19,116 bases of DNA from Aquimarina sp. (GTDB lineage Bacteria; Bacteroidota; Bacteroidia; Flavobacteriales; Flavobacteriaceae), in assembly GCA_002697475.1 (NCBI GenBank), contig NZVW01000041.1, positions 1 through 19,116 of the forward strand, written 5' to 3'. Positions 14,110 through 19,116 of this stretch are shown here, piece after piece; position 1 is the first letter of the stretch, and each line of letters begins with the position of its first letter. Below the pieces are notes generated by a model, which ran no database searches, was not told where the DNA came from, and worked only from the letters and a program-made list of their open reading frames with translations. Position numbers and translations under genes: made by a program.

Positions 14110-14553
14110 TTACCACTTATTAACAAATAACGAATCAATAACACATACTACAACTATATTATAAACAAACAGGACCGTCCACAAAAGTGTTCTTACCCTG
14201 TTCATTCTAAACAATTTGGACGCTGCTACGGTAGCGTTTTGATCTAAAGAAATTTGGCTGTGTAATGGAACTGCTTTGATGAAAGTATGTAGCCAAATCA
14301 GGGAAATAATCCCAATATTTATACTATTAAAAAAAGTTATGTCATTATAAAATAAATATGCTGACAAACCCAACTGTATTGTCATAAGAGGCATAACAAC
14401 AAAAGGTATTCTTGTCATATAAATTTTATGCCAACGTATCAGATTAGACTTCCCATAATACATAAATGAAGGATAAATTACTAACTGAACTAACCAAATC
14501 AATATCACTAAGCCAAAATCAATTAAAAGCTTTATCAACAGCAGCTTATCCAT
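14110..14553 (-). CDS. Hypothetical four-TM membrane protein
   Basis: A 147-residue integral membrane protein with about four hydrophobic segments (about residues 5-27, 49-71, 75-92, 124-145). The conserved-looking parts are LIWLVQLVIYPSFMYY, WHKIYMTRIPFVVMPLMTIQLGLSAYL, KAVPLHSQISLDQ and MNRVRTLLWTVL. The VPLHSQL-type loop and NxxRTxxW helix look like a conserved bacterial membrane family that I cannot name. It follows folE on the same strand with 26 bases between, so the two are probably one operon. No catalytic signature. No Pfam-level name is offered. Confidence 0.65.
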   Translation of the reverse strand: MDKLLLIKLLIDFGLVILIWLVQLVIYPSFMYYGKSNLIRWHKIYMTRIPFVVMPLMTIQLGLSAYLFYNDITFFNSINIGIISLIWLHTFIKAVPLHSQISLDQNATVAASKLFRMNRVRTLLWTVLFVYNIVVVCVIDSLFVNKW

Positions 14554-14579
14554 TATATACTTTGAAAAATGATATCCGG

Positions 14580-15281
14580 TTAGGTATTAATATAATTTTG
14601 AAGTTCAGCAATTTTCTCTGCAGAATTGAATTTTCCTCCGTAGTAAGTTGTTACTGTGGCAGAAGTATCATCTTTCACTCCTCTGGAGGCTACGCACAAA
14701 TGCTTTGCATCAATAATCACAGCAATATCCTTAGTCTGTAATACATTTTCTAATTCCTTAGCTATTTGATTTGTCAATCTTTCCTGTACCTGAGGACGCT
14801 TGGCGTAATACTGAACTATTCTATTCAATTTTGAAAGTCCTATTACTTTACCAGATGATACGTAAGCTATGTGTGCTTTACCTATAATAGGCACAAAATG
14901 ATGTTCACAGTTAGAATAAAAAGAGATGTTCTTTTCTACCAGCATTTGATTGTACTGATATTTATTATCAAAAAGTGCAATTTTTGGCTTATTTACAGGA
15001 TTGAGTCCCGAAAAAATTTCTTCCACATACATTTTAGCGACTCTATCCGGAGTTCCCTGTAATGAGTCATCACTTCTGTCTAAGCCCAACACATCCATAA
15101 TCTCACCAAAAAGCTGCGAAATTCTTTGTTTTTTTTGTTCATCGGAAAGTAAAAATGCATCCTTATGCATTGGCGTTTCTAGTGAAGTATAAAGGTGATC
15201 ATCTCCAATTTCTGAAATAGAAAAACCATTGAAATGGCTTCCATTTTTTTTAGTAGGTTTTATAATTTGCTCTTCTATCAT
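14580..15281 (-). CDS. folE: GTP cyclohydrolase I
   Basis: A 233-residue enzyme that opens GTP to 7,8-dihydroneopterin triphosphate, the first step of folate (and queuosine-precursor) synthesis. The zinc ligands are visible: Cys125 and His128 in SNCEHHFVPIIGKAHIAY, and Cys196 in KHLCVASRGVKDDTS. IGLSKLNRIVQYYAKRPQVQERLT is the usual long catalytic helix. The QGTPDRVAKMY motif (75-85) also belongs to the family. The N-terminal 45 residues (MIEEQIIKPTKKNGSHFNG...LETPMHKD) are an extension seen in many long forms. The start ATG at 15281 is accepted. Its leader contains a possible TAATTTTG box; the membrane-protein gene follows at 14553. Confidence 0.96.
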   Translation of the reverse strand: MIEEQIIKPTKKNGSHFNGFSISEIGDDHLYTSLETPMHKDAFLLSDEQKKQRISQLFGEIMDVLGLDRSDDSLQGTPDRVAKMYVEEIFSGLNPVNKPKIALFDNKYQYNQMLVEKNISFYSNCEHHFVPIIGKAHIAYVSSGKVIGLSKLNRIVQYYAKRPQVQERLTNQIAKELENVLQTKDIAVIIDAKHLCVASRGVKDDTSATVTTYYGGKFNSAEKIAELQNYINT

Positions 15282-15416
15282 AGCGGATTCTTAAATATAT
15301 GTTTGATCAAAACTGACATTTTATCTGACGATCTCATTCAAACATTTTGTTTATCAATTTTTGAATAAAATTAAACAAAATTACATTTGTAAATCCTTAA
15401 GCTTTTATTAAAACTT

Positions 15417-15446
15417 AAAAAGACCAGTTTGAAACTGGTCTTTTTT
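15417..15446 (-). terminator. Terminator of the PSD-family gene
   Basis: GACCAG (15422-15427) and CTGGTC (15435-15440) flank a TTTGAAA loop. The stem is extended by an A/T run to AAAAAGACCAG/CTGGTCTTTTT. The minus strand continues in a T-run. It lies four bases after the stop of the 15450 gene and ends its transcript. Confidence 0.85.
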
Positions 15447-15449
15447 TAT

Positions 15450-16715
15450 TTATCTACCCTTACAAGAGCCTACCTCTTCACCATATTTATGATGTATTGG
15501 CTGCTCATTTAATTTTAAACCAATTCCATTTTCAAAAAGCATAATAATATCTGACCCTCCAAAAAGGAAATAGCCAAATTCATCTCCTTTGAGTAATGTC
15601 TTACCTTTTTCTGCGAGCATATTCACAGAGGACACCTGACACATTCCTACAGGTATTATAGCTACTTTACCAATATTGCCATATGATGAATTTATCGTGT
15701 CTAAAATAATAATCCCCCGTGCCTGATAAAATTCATAACCATCCTTAGCACTATCCGGTGCGTCAAACTGATTTTCTGTAATATTAACGTCAAGATACAC
15801 TTTACCTCTTACAGCTCTACATTCCAGGACCTCACCAGATACTGGCGCATGAAACCTATGATAATCATAAGGTCCTAAGAAATAATGTACAAATGTTCCA
15901 TTGGCAAAATCGTCCTGATAAGGGCTTCCGTCAAGCAAATCATGGATGCTTGCATAACTATGTGTCTGCTTAATAGTAATTTGCTCGATTTCAGAATTTG
16001 AATCTATAGGATAAGTGGCCTTGTAAGTACAATCTGCAGGAGATGTTATAACCGTATTATCATAAGGCGTATCTACAGGACGCATACCTGGATTTAATTC
16101 CCTTGCAAAAAATTGATTAAATGTTAGCCAGCCACTGGGCTCATTAGGTCGTTGCTTACCTGTGTAGGTATCCGTAATCATTGAATCCTCAACGTTATAC
16201 TGAGGAGAATTTTTAATAAAAGATTCTAAAATCTTGTCATTGAATGAAGCTGGAGTATTTAAAAAGCTACCCCATAAATTAGCATATACAACCAACCATT
16301 TGCTAAACCAAGGACCATTTTGAACTTCACTTTTAATTGCACTTCCTTTCACAGTGATTTCCTGATCGATAAGCCAATAAAAGTGACATAGTCTGTCATA
16401 CACTTCCTGATTTTGATCATAATGTCCTGGTCTCTTCCATGCCTCTGAACCACTTTGGTTTGGTGTCCATCTGGCAAACCAGGTAAGGTAGTCCAAATAT
16501 TCCTCATTATTTACAGGCCATTCTAGCACTTGATAAAGAGTGGGATCTAATGATTTTGCAGCAAGTATTTTAGCTTGCACCAATGATTTGTTCAGTAAAG
16601 TAGTGAGTTCTTTATCCTGCTGCAATTTGAGTCGTAAAATATCGATAGCATCATAAGAAGATGAAATGCTTTCTAAGTCATTGAATTTTTCCAATTTTTT
16701 TTCTGAAGTTTCCAT
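15450..16715 (-). CDS. Phosphatidylserine-decarboxylase-family pyruvoyl enzyme, long soluble (PSDC/PsiD-like) form
   Basis: A 421-residue decarboxylase. Residues about 170-421 match the PSD fold: GWLTFNQFFARELNPGMRPVD, SPADC (Asp228), DYHRFHAPVSGEVLE (His286), VGMCQVSSVNM and FGGSDIIMLFE with the predicted autocleavage pair Gly387-Ser388, the Ser becoming the pyruvoyl group. The Asp-His-Ser triad is complete. The N-terminal 165 residues (EWPVNNEEYLDYLTWFARWTPNQ...) have no membrane helix and resemble the extra PSDC domain of long PSD-like enzymes. Housekeeping bacterial PSD is shorter (about 215-320 aa), membrane-bound, and uses LGST. So this is probably a second, soluble decarboxylase, possibly of amino acids or lipids. 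It follows a WYL regulator on the same strand by 89 bases. Confidence 0.85.
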   Translation of the reverse strand: METSEKKLEKFNDLESISSSYDAIDILRLKLQQDKELTTLLNKSLVQAKILAAKSLDPTLYQVLEWPVNNEEYLDYLTWFARWTPNQSGSEAWKRPGHYDQNQEVYDRLCHFYWLIDQEITVKGSAIKSEVQNGPWFSKWLVVYANLWGSFLNTPASFNDKILESFIKNSPQYNVEDSMITDTYTGKQRPNEPSGWLTFNQFFARELNPGMRPVDTPYDNTVITSPADCTYKATYPIDSNSEIEQITIKQTHSYASIHDLLDGSPYQDDFANGTFVHYFLGPYDYHRFHAPVSGEVLECRAVRGKVYLDVNITENQFDAPDSAKDGYEFYQARGIIILDTINSSYGNIGKVAIIPVGMCQVSSVNMLAEKGKTLLKGDEFGYFLFGGSDIIMLFENGIGLKLNEQPIHHKYGEEVGSCKGR

Positions 16716-16775
16716 TGAATTTTTGGTTTTAAAAGATTTACTTCAAATTACAATCTCCTAACCAAATATGAAACA

Positions 16776-16787
16776 GGTATTTATACC
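16776..16787. promoter_or_regulatory. GGTAT-TT-ATACC palindrome ahead of the PSD-family gene
   Basis: A 12-base near-contiguous inverted repeat (GGTAT, 2-base spacer, ATACC) about 60 bases before the ATG at 16715. It could be an operator for the upstream WYL regulator or a chance palindrome. No independent copy was seen in the window. Confidence 0.3.
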
Positions 16788-16804
16788 CTAAAAACTATCT
16801 TGAA

Positions 16805-17824
16805 CTAACGATGATAATTCTTCAGAGCATTTTCCAGTTTTTTACGTATTCGTTTTCGTAAAGAATTTGGTTTACGCACTTCAATGGCATCTCCAAAACC
16901 CAAAATAAGTCGTTCCAATTCGAAGTTAAGGTGTACTTGCATACGCAAGATTATATCACCGTTTTCTCTTTTTTCAATGATCTCTTGTGAATGATGAAAA
17001 GGTTTAGTAAGTACATAAGGAGCATTACTATGATCAATTTTTAGTACCACTTCCTGTATCTGATCATCGTTTAAAACCGTTACACCAATAGTATTTTTAT
17101 AATACTCATCACCATTAAACCCAATGTCGTCATATGGAATATTTAAATCATAATCAATACTGACAATTCTATCTAATGCCAGTGTAACAATGGGTTGATT
17201 TTTCTTCGCATTAGGTTTTCCTACTAAAAACCAGCGGTTATTGAATTCCTTTAGAATAAAAGGGTGAAACACAAATTCAGATGGATTTCTGGCGGTAAAA
17301 GATTGATATTCTATTTTTAAAACGATTTTTTTCAAAATCGCTTGATATAGGGTATCTAAATATTCCAAACCTTTTAGGTTTTCATTTTTATCCAGATGGA
17401 TTATCGCAGACTGATGCGTTTTTTCGCTATACACCTTATCCTCTAAGCGCTGTATGATACCGCCCAATTCAGAAAATAGCGAAAAGTCTTTAAACTGTTT
17501 CAACATCTCAACAGTTTCTGACAATACATTCATGTCATTCTCTGTTAAAGGGATATCTGTTATAGAATATTCAGGATCTGCATAGCGATAATATTTGCGG
17601 TCATAAACCTCGATAGGAGCATTATACCCCAGTTTATCACTTCGCATCATCTGGATATCCAGTTGTACTGTACGCTTACTGACATTGATATCCCTGCCTT
17701 CATATTCATACAGTGCATCAGAACACGCCTCTATCAGATCATCAAGTGTCCAGTTGCGATTATAGTTTTGTAAACATTTATCGATCGTTTTATATCGAAT
17801 CAGTGCATTTTTATTTTGTGCCAT
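16805..17824 (-). CDS. WYL-domain transcriptional regulator
   Basis: A 339-residue regulator. The N-terminus (MAQNKNALIRYKTIDKCLQNYNRNWTLDDLIEACSDALYEYEGRDINVSKRTVQLDIQMMR) holds a winged helix-turn-helix (recognition helix VSKRTVQLDIQMM, residues 48-60). The middle WYL domain (about 165-240) contains VLKIEYQSF, EFVFHPFILKEFNNRWFLVGKP and the RWFLVG strand. The C-terminal WCX-like part has FELERLILGFGDAIEVRKPNSLRKRI. WYL domains bind small ligands or single-stranded nucleic acids, and control defence, metabolism or DNA-damage genes. Here its likely targets are the neighbouring PSD-family gene (same strand) and the divergent S24/S26-like gene. The ATG at 17824 is accepted. Confidence 0.9.
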   Translation of the reverse strand: MAQNKNALIRYKTIDKCLQNYNRNWTLDDLIEACSDALYEYEGRDINVSKRTVQLDIQMMRSDKLGYNAPIEVYDRKYYRYADPEYSITDIPLTENDMNVLSETVEMLKQFKDFSLFSELGGIIQRLEDKVYSEKTHQSAIIHLDKNENLKGLEYLDTLYQAILKKIVLKIEYQSFTARNPSEFVFHPFILKEFNNRWFLVGKPNAKKNQPIVTLALDRIVSIDYDLNIPYDDIGFNGDEYYKNTIGVTVLNDDQIQEVVLKIDHSNAPYVLTKPFHHSQEIIEKRENGDIILRMQVHLNFELERLILGFGDAIEVRKPNSLRKRIRKKLENALKNYHR

Positions 17825-17859
17825 AGGTTTTCTTCAAAACTTAAATAACACTAGTAATT

Positions 17860-17876
17860 ACGCAATTATATTGCGT
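17860..17876. promoter_or_regulatory. ACGCAAT-TAT-ATTGCGT palindrome between WYL and S24/S26 genes
   Basis: Exact 7-bp arms around a 3-base centre, 36 bases before the WYL ATG. It is the sort of inverted repeat a dimeric regulator binds, and it is placed to autoregulate the WYL gene. A further GCAATTG at 17891-17897 shares the GCAAT word and may be a weaker half-site near the divergent promoter. Confidence 0.55.
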
Positions 17877-17902
17877 TTTTAAAATAAAATGCAATTGTTT
17901 TG

Positions 17903-17910
17903 TATATTTG
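17903..17910 (+). promoter_or_regulatory. Candidate -7 box (TATATTTG) of the S24/S26-like gene
   Basis: TATATTTG matches TAnnTTTG and is 77 bases before the ATG at 17987. No clear TTG -33 is seen at the right distance. If used, the palindrome at 17860-17876 would overlap the region just upstream of RNA polymerase binding. Confidence 0.4.
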
Positions 17911-17986
17911 CCCTGTGCAACAGCACTACGTTCTTGCTTATACAATTCAGTAGTCTTTGAATTTATGTTTAATTTAAATACTAGAA

Positions 17987-18286
17987 ATGATGAATTGGAA
18001 AATTCAAAAGCTACTGAATGGAGAAACGATTATCTCTAAAGAACCCGGTAATTCTATGTTACCCATTTTAAAATCGAAACAACCCGTGGTGCTAAGCCCG
18101 ATCAGTTGGGAAGATTGTGATGTAGGAGACATGGTGTACTGTAAGGTTAGAGGTAATTGCTTTACACATTTAGTAAAGGGCAAGAATGCCAGGCGGGGAT
18201 TACTGATAGGTAATAATCGCGGACATCTTAACGGATGGACAAAAAATGTATATGGTAAGGTCACAGAAATTTTACCATTTGAGTAG
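17987..18286 (+). CDS. Small S24/S26-like serine peptidase-fold protein
   Basis: A 99-residue protein (MMNWKIQKLLNGETIISKEPGNSMLPIL). The GNSMLP motif with Ser23 is the nucleophile motif of signal-peptidase/LexA-like folds. CDVGDMVYCKVRGNCFTHLVKGKN supplies the second half: GD and a His61 at the HRV position, with Lys64 and Lys66 close by, and LLIGNNRGHLNGW stands where most have GDN. The His at this place is more like S26B (SipW-type) Ser-His enzymes than Lys-type LexA. It lacks a helix-turn-helix and a membrane anchor, so it may be a free peptidase or a degenerate copy. Two adjacent ATGs start it; either could be used. It is divergent from the WYL gene and is followed by a terminator. Confidence 0.7.
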   Translation: MMNWKIQKLLNGETIISKEPGNSMLPILKSKQPVVLSPISWEDCDVGDMVYCKVRGNCFTHLVKGKNARRGLLIGNNRGHLNGWTKNVYGKVTEILPFE

Positions 18287-18312
18287 CGCTTTAAGGCGCT
18301 TTTTGTGTTTTT
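18285..18312 (+). terminator. Terminator of the S24/S26-like gene
   Basis: AGCGC (18285-18289) and GCGCT (18296-18300) form a 5-bp GC-rich stem with a 6-base loop, followed by TTTTGTGTTTTT. The stem starts inside the TAG stop codon. Confidence 0.8.
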
Positions 18313-18365
18313 ATACATGAATTTGTTTCTTTACAACTTTAATAATCCCCAAAATACTACTAATA

Positions 18366-18989
18366 ATGATCAAAAAATTAATTTTTACCTGTCTATGCCT
18401 AAGTCTATTTATTTCCTGCAATGACAGTAAAACCAGTGATTCAGAAGAAAAGGAAGTTCCTATTGAAAAAAACGAAGAGAAAAAATCGAATCAAATAACC
18501 TCAACCATTAGGAATACCTCAAAAGAACTTGATTTAGCTAGTGAAGTTCAAAATTTTATGACCTGTAAAAAAGCATCCGAAGAGAGAAACGATTGTAGAA
18601 ACACAATCACCAAGATCATATCTCAAAGTTATAATCTTGAAGAATTTGTAGACAAAGAAAAAGGATACGTCATCTACGACAGCATTCGTCCTATGATTGA
18701 ACGATCTCCTCAGTGGGAAAACCTTGGTTCTATTAACGAAGATAACCTGGATCAGGCGGTAAGTCATACAAATAATGGTGGATTGGCTTTAATTATTGAT
18801 ACTGCGCAAACCTATGGACATGTAGTGATGGTGCTTCCCGGAGAGACTAAAAAATCTGGTTCCTGGGGTATGGCGTTGCCAAAAGTTTTGTCTTTGGCTA
18901 ACCATAGTCCCGAAAAATCTTTCCATGATAAAACGCTGGCCTATGCTTTACAAAAAAGTGATGACGTCAAGGTGTACCTAAGAAAATAG
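18366..18989 (+). CDS. Secreted lipoprotein with possible papain-like (NlpC/CHAP-type) fold
   Basis: A 207-residue lipoprotein with signal LIFTCLCLSLFISC; Cys18 is the likely lipidated residue. Residues 20-60 are a charged, low-complexity linker (DSEEKEVPIEKNEEKK). The mature domain has NDCRNTITKIISQSY with Cys77 at the start of a helix, and NNGGLALIIDTAQTYGHVVMVLPGE with His152 in a GHVxxV strand, then SGSWGMALPKVLSLANHS. The order Cys-helix, about 75 residues, GHVVxV is typical of papain-like peptidoglycan amidases or peptidases, but Cys67 and Cys77 could instead form a disulfide. So enzyme function is a hypothesis. It follows the S24/S26-like gene by 79 bases, behind a terminator, and carries its own terminator. 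Confidence 0.65.
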   Translation: MIKKLIFTCLCLSLFISCNDSKTSDSEEKEVPIEKNEEKKSNQITSTIRNTSKELDLASEVQNFMTCKKASEERNDCRNTITKIISQSYNLEEFVDKEKGYVIYDSIRPMIERSPQWENLGSINEDNLDQAVSHTNNGGLALIIDTAQTYGHVVMVLPGETKKSGSWGMALPKVLSLANHSPEKSFHDKTLAYALQKSDDVKVYLRK

Positions 18990-19019
18990 ATAACCTCTAC
19001 AAAAAAATATACAATCAAA

Positions 19020-19045
19020 AGGCAAGAACAATCTTGCCTATTTTT
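19020..19045 (+). terminator. Terminator of the 18366 lipoprotein gene
   Basis: AGGCAAGA (19020-19027) and TCTTGCCT (19032-19039) form an 8-bp stem with a 4-base loop followed by ATTTTTG. Lies 30 bases after the stop. Confidence 0.85.
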
Positions 19046-19116
19046 GTTACGTAAAATAGTTGCGTAGTGAATATACATCTTTGCTTCAGAATTAAAATTA
19101 AAACATTGGTTATGTA
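19046..19116. other. Right edge of the window, no feature seen
   Basis: 71 bases of AT-rich sequence beyond the terminator; no gene start or promoter can be supported. It is probably the leader of the next gene. Confidence 0.5.

Noticed and set aside
14466..14741. Plus-strand frame across the folE/membrane-protein boundary
   Set aside because: It overlaps two supported minus-strand genes; the composition is of a shadow frame.
1..19116. tRNA, rRNA, CRISPR array, IS element or phage integration site
   Set aside because: No cloverleaf-like segment, repeated spacer pattern, transposase or integrase motif, or long terminal repeats could be found by reading both strands.

Overview
The window is AT-rich, and its housekeeping genes have the sequence character of Bacteroidota, most likely a marine-type Flavobacteriaceae. 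Support comes from the yceD-rpmF-fabH-accB-accC cluster in flavobacterial form (an L32 without zinc cysteines, and a YceD-like protein reading MKQLKEYIIPFVGLKQGKHQF), the lack of Shine-Dalgarno sequences, a few TAnnTTTG-like -7 boxes, lipoproteins with short lipoboxes, and a hairpin intergenic repeat of flavobacterial type. Genus and species cannot be fixed from the sequence alone.

Layout. Bases 1-598 hold the 3' part of an M50-type membrane metalloprotease (HEMGH). Then come minus-strand genes for a two-TM protein, a Yip1-like membrane protein and a 52-residue zinc-ribbon protein (1655-1813), followed by an AhpD/CMD-family protein. recJ (2642-4330, +) is followed by a 125-residue cysteine-rich protein whose start is preceded by a perfect 9-5-9 palindrome resembling an iron-regulator box. 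Next, on the minus strand, are a lipoprotein alpha/beta hydrolase with a replaced nucleophile, a Gre-like coiled-coil protein, a 51-residue double-glycine leader peptide with four cysteines (6356-6511) with its own terminator, and a DAO-type flavin oxidoreductase.

The centre (7955-11825, minus) is the fatty-acid initiation cluster: yceD-like, rpmF, fabH, accB, accC. It makes malonyl-CoA (AccB and AccC are the biotin carrier and biotin carboxylase) and starts chain elongation (FabH), linked to ribosomal protein L32. A REP-like triple hairpin element lies between this cluster and pdxA. The next block carries cofactor genes: pdxA (vitamin B6), ribE (riboflavin), a 55-residue small protein, a four-TM protein and folE (GTP cyclohydrolase I).

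The right part holds a long (421 aa) phosphatidylserine-decarboxylase-family enzyme of the soluble PSDC/PsiD-like architecture behind a WYL-domain regulator, a divergently transcribed S24/S26-like protein of 99 aa with a palindrome in the shared intergenic region, and a secreted lipoprotein with a possible papain-like fold.

No rRNA, tRNA, CRISPR array, transposase or integrase was seen. The items most likely to be undescribed are the orphan double-glycine peptide, the iron-box/cysteine-rich protein pair, the atypical PSD-family decarboxylase under a WYL regulator, and the D-to-Q pseudo-hydrolase. The three small genes at 1655-1813, 6356-6511 and 13830-13997 were found by reading the minus strand by eye.
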